This document shows positions 10,609-21,311 of a stretch of DNA of 64,000 nucleotides, in pieces. Below the pieces are notes generated by a model. That model was not told where the DNA came from and did no database searches. It was given only the letters and a program-made list of their open reading frames with translations. Source of the stretch: Lota lota (lineage: Eukaryota; Chordata; Actinopteri; Gadiformes; Lotidae). Each line of letters opens with the position of its first letter. Within the stretch, counting starts at the first letter, position 1. The stretch spans positions 129,165 through 193,164 of the forward strand of contig JACYXH010000276.1 in assembly GCA_026745465.1 (NCBI GenBank), read 5' to 3'. Made by a program: the position numbers and the translations under genes.

Positions 10609-13320
10609 AGTAAAAGTCGCCAAGCCGGAGAAGACCCCGCGTGCGTCCGGCTGGTGCTCAGTGAGAGCGAGCTCCAGTTCGGCCAGTACCGGGGTCAAAC
10701 CCTCAAGTGGCTGCTGAGCCACGACGTGGGCTACGCCTGCAGCCTGCTGGCGTCCCACCAGAAGGAGCGGGAGGGCGGGGACACTTCTGAGTCACCCTTT
10801 GCCGGCAACAAAGATGCCCTCGCCTCCTACGCCCGGCTCTTCCCTGAGGGGACGGCGGCCGTCCAGCAGCGTATGGCGAGCGAGGGTGCTTGGTCGGTGC
10901 GGGGCATGGACCAGACGTTGGTGGGGTTCGGTGTGCACGCTAAGGAGAAGTTCCAGGCCATGTATGAGTCGACGGGCGTCACGACTCAAGCGTAAGTATT
11001 GCAAGTGATTGTGCGGGTGCGTCGATGTGACGCAGCGGCGGCGCGGCGGCTAACGGTTGTGTTGTTGTTGTTGTAGCAGCTAACGTTTGTGTTGTGGCGG
11101 AGGCTCATGTTTGTGTTGCGGCGGCTAACGTTTGTGTTGTCGCCATGTCTGTAGCTACCTGTAGCTGTATACTGTAGGGTTAGGGTTAGGGTTATATGTA
11201 TACTCTACCTGTAGCTACCTATTTAATTGAATCCATTTTCGTGGCCGCCTCCGCAGAGCCCTCGGACACCGAGCTCATCACTGCCGCTGAGCTCATCGCC
11301 GAGCTGAGCTGAGCTCATCACCGCCGCTGAGCTCACCGCTGAGCTCATCGCCGAGGCGGCAGAGTCTCAGCGTGAGTCTTCATCTGTGCAAACGTCCCTG
11401 TTTTGTATATCAGCCATGACAGAGTTACAACTGATACAAGATGTTACAAGATGTATTCCATTTTGTCTTCAGGCCGCCTCCATGTTTGGCTAGTGGGACC
11501 GGCTGATGGTTCGGCTGGACGTGTGGCTCTCCGTCTTTTGCTGCGCCAGAGGCTCGACATCCCTGGAGTCGTTTCACCTCCACCTGTGCCGCTTCATTCC
11601 AGGTGAGCATGAAACGCATACGTCCGAGTGTGTTCGACTTGAGGTGTGTGTGTGTGCGTGCGTGCTTGCGTCTGTCTTGAACTCATTTTCTCCCCCTCAC
11701 TTCCCTGTCACAGGCACGTCCGCCAGTGCCCTCCATTTCCAGGCGCTGGAGGGTCTGGTCATGTGGAACGAGAACCGGGGCAGGACTGCGCTGCTACGAT
11801 GCCCGGCTGCAGCACGGCTTCAACCTGCTCACCCAAGAGCTCCTGGGTCGGACGCTGGTGCAGAACTACACCCAGCCCGGCCAGTACACAGGTAAGCTGT
11901 CAGCTCATTTAGCGCGTTGGCAACCGCCGGCTTCCACAGGCCAAATGAAGTCATCCCCTCTGTTTCTGTCCACTGTGTTCAGGGGAGCTGATCGGGGTGG
12001 AGTACCTCTACTCCCAGACGGGCGACGTGCTGCCGGATGACCCCGGCGAGGATCCCGACGTTCCAGACGGCATGGAAGAGGTCGAGGAGGAGCAGGACGA
12101 GGGGTTCACAGAGGAGCTGGAGGATATGCAGTTTGTCTTCTCCGTGCGGCCAGTTCTCTCTCTCCGCCTGCCGCCGCCGCCGCCCCGGAGGACATGGAAG
12201 AGGACGTAAGCACTCAAGTCTGTTGTCGTTTATAACGATGTTTGTGAGGAGCGTCCGTGTGTATTGAAAACATTTAACTTGGTTGTCGCAGGAGGTATGC
12301 GGCCCTGACGGTTTCAGCGGCTACCAGCACGTCGTCCGTCTGGCCCATGCCCTGGTGGAGCTGCCTTCATCACCCAGAGACAGGTGAGGGAGATAACCGC
12401 CCTCTGGCAGAGGCTGTCGGATAGGGACAAGGCGGCTGTTTCCTTCCAACCACGCCACCAGAACAGGCTGGTTCCCGGCCGCTTCAGGGCGAGGCGTTCA
12501 CGCAACACCCTTATGCCCTTCGTGAACAGCGTGACACGGTTAGCATAGCATGTGCATTTAAAACTCAAATAAATAGTTTGTGATGTAAATGCAGTCTGTA
12601 TAGCACAGGATTTCTCTCTCTCCCTCTCTCTGTGTGCAGTTTCTTCATTGGGCAGGGCTCCGGTGTGGCACAGACTCCAAAAGCCAGCAGGATGGTGGAA
12701 GCCATTTTCTTTGGAGCTGTGCCGTACCCACTATGAGGGCCGCACCATCGCCGGGGTCAGGGTGAACCACTGGGGGGTTATCAGGAGGAACTACTGTCGC
12801 ATACGCGACAATGTTTACAACAGTAGCTCCCTCATGGCAGCCGCCCCCATCCAGCTGTTCGAGGTGAACCAGCGCATCCTCCTGCTGTGGTAAGACTTGT
12901 GTGTTTCAGCATGTCATGCGGTGATTGTTAGAACATTAATATTGGCCAGAAGATGCTGAAGATGATCAATATCACTGCATTTATTCCATCAGGCACAACG
13001 AGAGGAGCTCTGCCATGATGGCGGACACCGTGTGCGTCGCTGTGCCGGTGGCCGGCGCGGAGCTTATCGCGCCGAGGTTACAGGTTACAGCCGATGCCCT
13101 GTTTATAGGGCCAACGCAGTCTGACCAGCCTCTCGCCATCCATCACCACAAGGACACCTCTGGTCAGGATGTGACTCGCCGAGGGCCCCTGGTGCCGGCC
13201 TTCTTTGATGCATTGTCCGCCACCGCCTCAGCCGCCTCTACCTCAGCCACCACCTCTACCTCAGCCACCGCCTCTACCTCAGCCACCTCCTCTACCTCAG
13301 CCACCGCCTCTACCTAAGCA
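10609..13320 (+). pseudogene. Multi-exon gene relic of an unnamed multi-copy fish family
   Basis: At least six exons with good GT-AG borders follow one another: about 10609-10991, 11714-11891, 11983-12205, 12292-12538, 12640-12889 and 12993-13320. The first contains FGQYRGQTLKWLLSHDVGYA. The second has HFQALEGLVMWNENRGR and then LRCYDARLQHGF. The third starts GELIGVEYLYSQTGDVLP and ends in an acidic, proline-rich stretch. The fourth has ALWQRLSDRDKAAVSFQPRH, and the fifth and sixth join at LFEVNQRILLLW/HNER. The conserved blocks switch reading frame inside exons two, four and five, so at least three frameshifts break it. The order of blocks resembles large uncharacterised fish proteins that I remember as multi-copy, but I cannot name the family or its function. 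The minus-strand exon at 14104-14523 is a relative. It could be a decayed host paralogue or part of a mobile element. Confidence 0.65.
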
Positions 13321-13410
13321 GACGCCTCTACCTAAGCAGACGCCTCTACCTCAGCCACTTCCTCTACCTCAGCCACTTCCTCTACCTCAGCCAACTCTAC
13401 CGCCACCGCC
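13215..13410 (+). repeat. 18-bp coding-derived minisatellite
   Basis: About ten tandem copies of an 18-bp unit close to CTACCTCAGCCACCGCCT lie in the last exon of the gene relic. Two frames stay open across much of it, giving Pro/Gln-rich (PLPQPP) or Ser/Thr/Ala-rich (STSATA) repeats. This is typical of expansion within a low-complexity protein tail. Confidence 0.85.
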
Positions 13411-13775
13411 TAGAGAATTGTTCTGGGCTGAATTGATTACAGTAGATGGGTTTTGACACCAACCTCTTTGACCGATGTATTGACCAGGACTGCACACCGT
13501 GTGTCTCTCAGCGGCCATACATTCCCCTCTGCTAGAGTTACTACAGAACTATCCATCCAGGTGCTGACACTGTCATGTTCCTGCTTTTATTCTGTGTTTC
13601 TGTCTGTTTATTTCACTTCCTATTTTATTTTGAAATGTATCAGCTTCCTCAGTCCCCATGCATAAATACACACGAGTACCGCTTACCTGTGCCAGATTGT
13701 AATAGTTCGTTAGTTACTCACTCCAGCGTTATTCCCAGTGCTTGTTTTTTTCTCAGTGTTCCTAGACAATTCCTA

Positions 13776-14137
13776 GTGCTGGGGAACAATAGTCTTTTAA
13801 GGGGTTGGGGGGGGGGGGGGGGGGAAAAAAGGGAAGGGAGAGAGAGGAATTCAGTTACGTTCAGAACGTTCAGTTAAAAAATAAGGATCAGCTGCCTTAC
13901 CCTGCGGTAGTCCTGCAGGATCAGAGTCCATCTTGTGCTGGGGAACAATAGTCTTTTAAGGGGGGGGGGGGGGGGGGGGGGAAAGAAAGCGGAAAAAAGG
14001 GGGAAGAAGAAAAAGAGAGGAAAAAAGGAAAAAGGGAAGGGAGAGAGAGGAATTCAGTTACGTTCAGAACGTTCAGTTAAAAAATAAGGATCAGCTGCCT
14101 TACCCTGCGGTAGTCCTGCAGGATCAGAGTCCATCTT
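13776..14137. repeat. Tandem duplication with unequal poly-G tracts
   Basis: A block starting GTGCTGGGGAACAATAGTC and ending CAGAGTCCATCTT occurs twice in a row, at 13776-13934 and 13935-14137. The second copy is longer because the stretch after the poly-G run gained purine-rich sequence. The poly-G runs (about 18 and 21 Gs) are strong G-quadruplex candidates. The 3' end of the minus-strand exon at 14104-14523 lies in the second copy, and its splice donor is duplicated in the first copy. Confidence 0.85.
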
Positions 14138-14523
14138 GTCAGGTGGCCCTTCCCCTTCTTCATAGGAGACTTATGAATGTTGCAGAGCCTGACAAAGATG
14201 GACTCTACAAGGCGGCAGCAATCTGGCCATTGTGCAGGAGATGCACTGGAAGTTATGGTGCACCTCCTCACACTCTCCACACCAGGCGTGAGCTCAGCCT
14301 TCTTCTTGGGCGACCTGAAGCGCCCAGTGAGCAGCCTGTCCTGGTGCCGTGCAGCAAACACCACCTTCTGTTGGTCATAGGGAAGCAGGTCCTTCCACAT
14401 GCAGACGATGCTGCTGACGTCCTGGTCGCTGAGGGCCAGGCTGGTCTGGTTCCTCAGCCCAACCAGATACTCGGCCAGGCGGTCCACCCTGTCCAGGCCC
14501 GGGATGTTGTTTACATCCACTGC
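14104..14523 (-). CDS. Internal exon of the same unnamed family, minus strand
   Basis: This is a 420-bp open exon with a clear acceptor (TTCTTTTTCAG) and donor (GGTAAGG). It encodes 140 residues starting with AVDVNNIPGLDRVDRLAEYL. The segment MWKDLLPYDQQKVVFAARHQ aligns with ALWQRLSDRDKAAVSFQPRH of the relic at 10.6-13.3 kb, and GRFRSPKK aligns with GRFRARRS. Its last part reads HKSPMKKGKGHLTRWTLILQ. Unlike the plus-strand relic this exon is uninterrupted. Partner exons were not recognised nearby: the acceptor side (14530-14750) runs into the copia fossil. It is part of a gene or an orphan exon; function unknown. Confidence 0.6.
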
Positions 14524-14929
14524 CTGAAAAAGAACACAAATATATGATTGATTCTGGACAAATAAGAAATAAATATAAATGTTATGTTTTGCTATTTCTG
14601 AAATAGACTTACCGACTGCTGTACAGAACCCTGTGGGGTGACACCCAGAACAGATAAAAACGATGCCTTCAATCACCTGTCCATCGCCTGTTTGTGATTA
14701 GCTTAGCGGCGGGTAAGAAATGGACAAAAATGGAACGGGGAAGATGCGATTGTGTTGGCATATAGACTGATATGTTATTGTGTTGTGTTCTTAAACTGGT
14801 ACAGTCATGCCGTATGAGCGATGTACAACTGTGCATGTGTGAAATAAAGAAAGGTAATTCCTCCCCCGTTCTGGTTGAAACCCCAACGTGTCAAAGTGAA
14901 GGGAAAGTAAAGATGAACCAAACAAGGTA

Positions 14930-15760
14930 CCGTATTTTCCGGACTATAAGGCGCACCGGATTATAAAGCGCACCTTCAATGAATGGCCTATTTTAGAACT
15001 GTTTTCATATATAGGGCGCACCGGATTATAAGGCGCAAAGAATAGAAGATACTGCAGTCAAACGTTTGACTGGGTTTGCGTTATGCATCCACTAGATGGA
15101 GTTCGTGTGCGGATGGAGAGATTACGTCTTTTCATAAAACGAAAGCACCAAGAAGGNNNNNNNNNNNNNNNNNNNNNNNNNNNNNNNNNNNNNNNNNNNN
15201 NNNNNNNNNNNNNNNNNNNNNNNNNNNNNNNNNNNNNNNNNNNNNNNNNNNNNNNNNNNNNNNNNNNNNNNNNNNNNNNNNNNNNNNNNNNNNNNNNNNN
15301 NNNNNNNNNNNNNNNNNNNNNNNNNNNNNNNNNNNNNNNNNNNNNNNNNNNNNNNNNNNNNNNNNNNNNNNNNNNNNNNNNNNNNNNNNNNNNNNNNNNN
15401 NNNNNNNNNNNNNNNNNNNNNNNNNNNNNNNNNNNNNNNNNNNNNNNNNNNNNNNNNNNNNNNNNNNNNNNNNNNNNNNNNNNNNNNNNNNNNNNNNNNN
15501 NNNNNNNNNNNNNNNNNNNNNNNNNNNNNNNNNNNNNNNNNNNNNNNNNNNNNNNNNNNNNNNNNNNNNNNNNNNNNNNNNNNNNNNNNNNNNNNNNNNN
15601 NNNNNNNNNNNNNNNNNNNNNNNNNNNNNNNNNNNNNNNNNNNNNNNNNNNNNNNNNNNNNNNNNNNNNNNNNNNNNNNNNNNTCCACAGATAAGGCGCT
15701 CCAGATTATAAGGAGAAAATTAAAGGTTTTTAAGTGCGCTTTATAGTGCGGAAAATACGG
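14930..15760. mobile_element. Pogo/Tigger-like element with an assembly gap inside
   Basis: The ends begin CCGTATTTTCCGGACTATA and finish with its near reverse complement (GCGGAAAATACGG), flanked by TA. Subterminal GGCGCACCGGATTATAA-like repeats are typical of this family. The centre (15157-15683) is unresolved, so whether it carries transposase sequence is unknown. It is inserted in the copia fossil and is therefore younger than it. Confidence 0.8.
15157..15683. other. Assembly gap (527 N)
   Basis: The bases are unknown. Reading frames spanning it have no meaning. Confidence 1.
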
Positions 15761-16284
15761 TACATAACCAATTTACTGGAAAGGTTTGGTATGTCAGAGA
15801 TGGAAACATGACATCAGATATCATTTCATTCGATCTGCACTCAGTGATGGTAAAATAAGTATTGAATATATTGTCCAACGGCAGACATGGTTGCAGATGT
15901 TTTGACTAAACCTGTAACGAAGTTCAAAAATGAAAAATTCTTGGGTTATATGTTTGGAATATAAAACTGACATTTGTAAGATGTGTAAGTATAAGCTCAA
16001 TATGTTGATAAAGTTAGGTTGAATACGACTTGTACAGTATAAGAGCAAGTGGGGGTGTTGGCATATAGACTGATGTTATTGTGTTGTGTTCTTACACTGG
16101 TACAGTCATGCCTTATGAGCGATGTACAACTGCGCATGTGTGAAATAAAGAAAGGTAATTCCTCCCCCGTTCTGGTTGAAACACCAACGATGAATATGTG
16201 TGTTTATTCCTCCGTTAAGTAAACCGGTATTCCTGTCCTGAAGATGACAAACCCAACAGATTGGTCAACATATTGAGAAGAAAT

Positions 16285-16322
16285 GGAAGGGGGAAGATGC
16301 GATTGGTCAACATATAGAGAAG
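16285..16322. repeat. Short tandem duplication at the copia insertion site
   Basis: The sequence GGGGAAGATGCGATTG occurs just before the 5' LTR (about 14737-14752) and again after the 3' LTR (about 16289-16304). Each copy is followed by GGTCAACATAT once the retroelement is removed. The empty site therefore already held a tandem repeat of about 45 bases. Confidence 0.7.
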
Positions 16323-16329
16323 ATTTGGA

Positions 16330-17180
16330 CGGCAAAAAGCCAACGGCGAAAAGCCTTATCCTACAAGTGTCCGAGAAGCTTCATGAACCTTCTCGGACCC
16401 CAACAATAACCACTCCCCAGATGGAGCTGACGTTGTGACGTCACGGGGCCTCCGAAAGGGCCCGTAGACATCCCGGAAAGAACCGGACCGGAGTTCAGAG
16501 CAGCGTGGAACGGGTTTCTTTCTGCATTATGTGATTATTCTAGTAACGTTGACTAAAGAGCATAGGTTACTAAGTTTAAGATCATAGAAGACATACTAAG
16601 ACGGAACAAGATAAGTGTTTATATTGGTAATGATAAGAATTGTAGGTAATATAATTATATAGAATAATGAGCACTGTCAATAACCTCGTATTTATAACAG
16701 CCTACTTTTATATATAACAAGTATATATTTAAAGTAATAATAACTCAAGTAGAAGTAAAAGTAGTCATCAGATAATGACTTGAGGAAGAGTAAGAAAGTA
16801 TCTAGTGAAAAGACTACTCAAGTACTGAGTTACTTCATACCAAATGATTTATTGTTGTAATAAGCAGAGCAAGATCAACGTAAATATACACATTACATTG
16901 TATATGCTTGTCTAATAGACATTAACAACACATAAAATAGCATGTATCCCTTCAAATAAAACAACACACAATAACACATTAAATCTTTACAAAATAACAT
17001 GAAGAAAAATACAGCAACAATAAATCTCTCTTGCCTCCATTTTTTATTCACAAACAGACTTGAGTAAAAGCAAAAAGTATGTTACAAAAAAAAAATCTAA
17101 AGGTTATTGAAATAAATGAAATAGTAAATATAACTTCTTCGTGTGTTTATGTGTGTGTACTATGTGTGTGTGTGTGTGTA
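16330..17180. other. Non-coding stretch with a CRE-like palindrome
   Basis: A perfect cAMP-response-element palindrome (TGACGTCA) lies near 16436, beside an 8-bp-stem hairpin (CCGAGAAG...CTTCTCGG) near 16370. This could be promoter or LTR sequence but nothing downstream confirms it. The rest is AT-rich without features. Confidence 0.4.
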
Positions 17181-17824
17181 CTATGTGCTTGTGTGTACTG
17201 TGTGTGTGTCTGTGTGTGTGTGAGTGTGTATGCTGCCCCGCCCGCCTGAGCGATTCCGTGTTTTCTTTTTGTACAACCGACACAGAGACACTGAGGCACT
17301 AACCCTCCAGAACCCAAACGCAGGGTGGAGGTCCTCCTGGGTGAAGGTGGACTGGAAGGTGTGGATGTGTGTCAGTGTGTCTGAGGACCCTCCTACATCT
17401 GGGGACACTCTGTAGAAGGACAGAGTGCCAGCAGGCCGGTCCAGATACACTCCTACTCTGTTAGAGCCAGCGGGGGGGAGACGTATGTCTGTTCTACTAC
17501 CGTTGTACCAGGCATAGTAACCACCATCATAACAATAAAGACTCCAGGACTTGTTGTTCCATCCAAGCCTGCTGTCAGCACCCACTCCTCTCCTTGTGAT
17601 TCCTCTGTATGTCACTCCTATAAGAGCAGGTCCTTCCCACTCTACCTCCCAGTAACAGCGGCCAGTCAGACCCTCTCTACACAACACCTGGGGATGGGAG
17701 TCAAATCTCTCTGGGTGATCAGGATACGACTGCTCCTCTCCATCCCGCGTCACCTTTCTGTTGTCCTCAGACAGAGAGAGTCCTCTGTGGGCTGTGTTTG
17801 GGTCCAGTGTGAGTTCACAGGCAT
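17181..17824 (-). CDS. PRY-SPRY (B30.2) terminal exon, TRIM or NLR-C type gene
   Basis: A minus-strand exon with acceptor CTCCCGTCAG opens at 17824 and stays open to a stop at 17181. It encodes a PRY motif (LTLDPNTAHRGLSLSE) followed by a SPRY domain with the hallmark segments YWEVEWEG, WSLYCYDGGYY, VGVYLDRPAGTLSFY and LHPAFGFW. B30.2 domains bind protein ligands in TRIM ubiquitin ligases and in the large fish NLR-C family of cytosolic immune sensors. In both gene types the domain sits on the last exon, as here. No RING, B-box, NACHT or LRR exon is visible on the right, where an AT-rich stretch and a minisatellite follow. It is either the end of a gene with a long intron or an orphan exon. 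The C-terminal tail reads into a (TG)n repeat and adds about 30 low-complexity residues. Confidence 0.8.
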
Positions 17825-17829
17825 CTGAC

Positions 17830-18340
17830 GGGAGAACAAGACATGATTAGCTGCTGAACCATTATTCATCGTCATCATCCTCACTAGTACTGTTCTCTTG
17901 CATACTTCTTATTCCTGTCCTTTTTTACATGCCAACTACTCTACAAAATAACATAGAAAGACAAAATCATATTGTATAATAGGTACTAGAGTGGGCTATA
18001 GCTTTATAAATGGTAGTGCATATTGTTTTAAAGATAATTATAGTTCAACTTAATAGCAAATCCCATGTGTGTGAGAAACAGTGACATTTACTCCCTAAAT
18101 ATTTACAATACATTCACATATTGTTATCAAAAATGTTCAGCATGATGAGCTTATTACTCATATGAAATATCTAAGCAATACTTGAAATAGCTTTCAATAT
18201 ATTAAACTTTTAGATTTCCCAATACACATACATTGCACTCAACCTTCAAAGGGACACCTGTGTGAACAACAGACTGAACAAGCTGAGCTCACATACAGGC
18301 TGGAAATTAACTGTTGGAGCCATAGAACTGGTTCATACTA
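17830..18340. other. Non-coding stretch
   Basis: This is probably intron upstream of the SPRY exon. No exon is recognised. Confidence 0.4.
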
Positions 18341-19585
18341 TATATACATAGACATGTACTCATACATACACATACATACTATATATATACATAGACATGT
18401 ACTCAGACATACTATATATACATAGACATGTACTCATACATACATGTACATACTATATATACATAGACATGTACTCATACATACAGGTACATACCATATA
18501 TACATAGACATGTACTCATACATACAGGTACATACCATTATATACATAGACATGTACTCATACATACACGTACATACTATATATACATAGACATGTACTC
18601 ATACATACATACATACTATATATACATAGACATGTACTCATACATACACGTACATACTATATATACATAGACATGTACTCATACATACACGTACATACTA
18701 TATATACATAGACATGTACTCATACATACACTACATACTATATATATACATAGACATGTACTCATACATACAGGTACATACTATATATATACATAGACAT
18801 GTACTCATACATACACGTACATACTATATATACATAGACATGTACTCATACATACTATATATACATAGACATGTACTCATACATACACGTACATACTATA
18901 TATACATAGACATGTACTCATACATACACGTACATACTATATATACATAGACATGTACTCATACATACACGTACATACTATATATACATAGACATGTACT
19001 CATACATACACCTACATACTATATATACATAGACATGTACTCATACATACACTACATACTATATATACATAGACATGTACTCATACATACACCTACATAC
19101 TATATATATATACATAGACATGTACTCATACATACACGTACATACTATATATACATAGACATGTACTCATACATACACGTACATACTATATATACATAGA
19201 CATGTACTCATACATACACCTACATACTATATATATACATAGACATGTACTCATACATACACCTACATACTATATATATACATAGACATGTACTCATACA
19301 TACACGTACATACTATATATACATAGACATGTACTCATACATACTATATATACATAGACATGTACTCATACATACACGTACATACTATATACATAGACAT
19401 GTACTCATACATACATAGACATGGACTCATACATACACATACATACTATATATACATAGACATGTACTCATACATACACGTACATGCTATATATACATAG
19501 ACATGTACTCATGCATACATGTACATACTATATATACATAGACATGTACTCATGCATACATGTACAAACTATATATATATACTGT
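18340..19585. repeat. 41-bp minisatellite, about 30 copies
   Basis: The unit is close to TACATAGACATGTACTCATA followed by CATACACGTACATACTATATA. Copies differ mainly in one short segment (CACGTACAT, CAGGTACAT, CACCTACAT or absent) and in the number of TA steps. The open frames across it (Tyr/Ile/His-rich) are by-products of the repeat. Confidence 0.95.
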
Positions 19586-20100
19586 GGTGGAAAAAAATGA
19601 CTCAAGGCCCATTCTGAGGTCAGCTTGCTAAAACGAATTAGTTTTGTTTTTTTCACAATATAGTGGCCTATCTGTCTTTTTCAACTATCTACCTCCCCAC
19701 AACTCTCTGTTTCTCCTGTATTCCTGCATGGTGCTCTGTTCCCATATGAGAAACTCCTGAGCAAGCTCCTTCTTCCAAAACAATGTATCTGTGCTTGGCC
19801 TTGACTGTATGCTCTCTCCCCAAACCAGGTGTCCGGCTTTAATTGGGCATCAAATCTGTTATAGACAGTCAAATGGCGCCATCTAGTGTCATTTCTGAGA
19901 TGTTGCTTGCCCAACTTTATAAAAAAGGCTTCTCTCCTTCCTTCGGGGCGCACTTTCTCGAGAACTCTGCTTTGTGTGGAGTTGCCTTTGAAACGGTGTC
20001 TTTTATGTGCTGCAGCATATGAAATAAATCAACTACGGATATCCATTTGTCTTAGCCTTTATCGATCCAGCCACAAGTCATCAAAATTTGCTACAACATT
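19583..20100 (+). repeat. LTR-like sequence
   Basis: It begins TGTGGTGG and carries a TATAAAA box at about 19918. An AATAAA signal follows about 105 bases later (20024), the spacing expected of the U3-R part of a long terminal repeat read on the plus strand. No second copy is seen in the window. It may be a solo LTR. Confidence 0.4.
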
Positions 20101-21311
20101 TACACAGCCACCCGACCGCGGCTGGTTCCTGTGCTCTGCTCAATGTGTGAGCAGCCTGCACGCATGCTTAAGAGTTTGGGAGGGAAACTCGCGGCTCGTG
20201 GTACTACGTTGCCTGAAGTAAGGAGGAAGTAGCGCACCAAGAAACTTTTCTTCATTCTTTTTTTGTGTTGTACGTTTTACTCCTAAGGAGGTCTGGAGTG
20301 AATAGTGTGCTATGTAGTGCTTAGGAAAGGGACTGAAAAACAGAGGAACATTTTGTACTGTAGTTTGGGAAACTGTAAAAGGAAAAAAAAATCATTGAAA
20401 GAATTCCTCGTGCTTTTCTGTGGAAAAAGGTGCAGGAAAGAGCTGAAGAAAGAAGACGGAGAGGAGCTTTCCATGCCTGCTTTGTGCCTTATTTGCTTAG
20501 CCACACGTTGAAGGAATACTGAAGGGAAGACCACAAGATGTTCCTTCTATTTCGGACTTAACCAACCTTGTAACCAAGATACTTTTCTTTTTTAGAGAAA
20601 ACTCTTGTGGGGGCCGTATTATTTTCTTGCTCTGCATTTCTTTCTGTTTTTACTGGAAAGCCTGCCTCTCCACTGTGCTATGCAGGGGAGTCTACAATCC
20701 CTCTCTAGAGCTCACAAGAGCTCTAAAAAAAGGACGGGAAACTTGCAAAATGAAGGGAATCTCAACCAAGTTAATTGCCTAGGGCGGGGATAGGGAAAAC
20801 CTCTCTTAAGGAGAGGGGAAACCTCTACCCACTCGGATAGCCGAGCACATTCATCCACCTCTACGGCACAAGCAGTTACAATTAAGCCAAAAGCAAAACA
20901 TAGTAATGGTACTGCATAGAAAAAGAAAACATCACCGGGACGGGGAGAGAGAACTCATGGGGCCCGGAAAATGTTCCGGGGAAGGTCCCGTTTTATTCTG
21001 CGCCTCCCTTCCCACATCGATAAAGCCTTGACGGGGTTACATTGTGTTGTAGTAAAGAGTATTAAAAACAGCACATCAAATGACCCCTAGATCTCGCCTA
21101 CGCCCTGGAGTTCATATTCAGTACCTAAGAGTGGCATGGTATACGGAGGCGGCACATCTCTCTTTTCTCCACCTCCGAGGATGTTGGAGAATTCAGGGGA
21201 TGGAAAAGAAACATTAAAGTCAACAACATTACTGTACAGAATGAGAGTTCGGTGATCACTTGGCACCGCATCCGGCCGCCTGGGTTGGGATCAGTTGGTG
21301 CCATGGAACCT
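20101..21311. other. Stretch without recognised genes
   Basis: Open frames are short and lysine-rich, without domains. A small hairpin (CCGGAAAATGTTCCGG) lies near 20967. It may be retroelement leader or untranslated sequence. Confidence 0.4.

Larger units (their letters stand above)
14748..16263 (+). mobile_element. Copia-type LTR retrotransposon fossil, with pogo insertion
   Basis: Two direct repeats starting TGTTGGCATATAGACTG (14753-about 14888 and 16056-16258) are the LTRs. The 3' one ends CCAACA, and the element is flanked by the 5-bp duplication GATTG (14748-14752 and 16259-16263). Just inside the 3' LTR, at about 15890-15960, the sequence encodes a segment like the end of copia RNase H (DVLTKPVTKFKNEKFLGY), followed by a purine tract before the LTR. 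Most of the internal region is missing and the element is broken. The LTR copies differ at a few positions, so it is fairly young but inactive. A pogo-like element sits inside it. Confidence 0.8.

Noticed and set aside
15076-15711. Open frames across 15.1-15.7 kb
   Set aside because: They consist almost wholly of unknown bases in the assembly gap.
18714-18950. Tyr/His-rich open frame in the minisatellite
   Set aside because: A by-product of a stop-free repeat period; it has no start context and no homology.
18340-19585. CRISPR-like regular repeat array
   Set aside because: The unit repeats without unique spacers, and the genome is a vertebrate's. It is an ordinary minisatellite.
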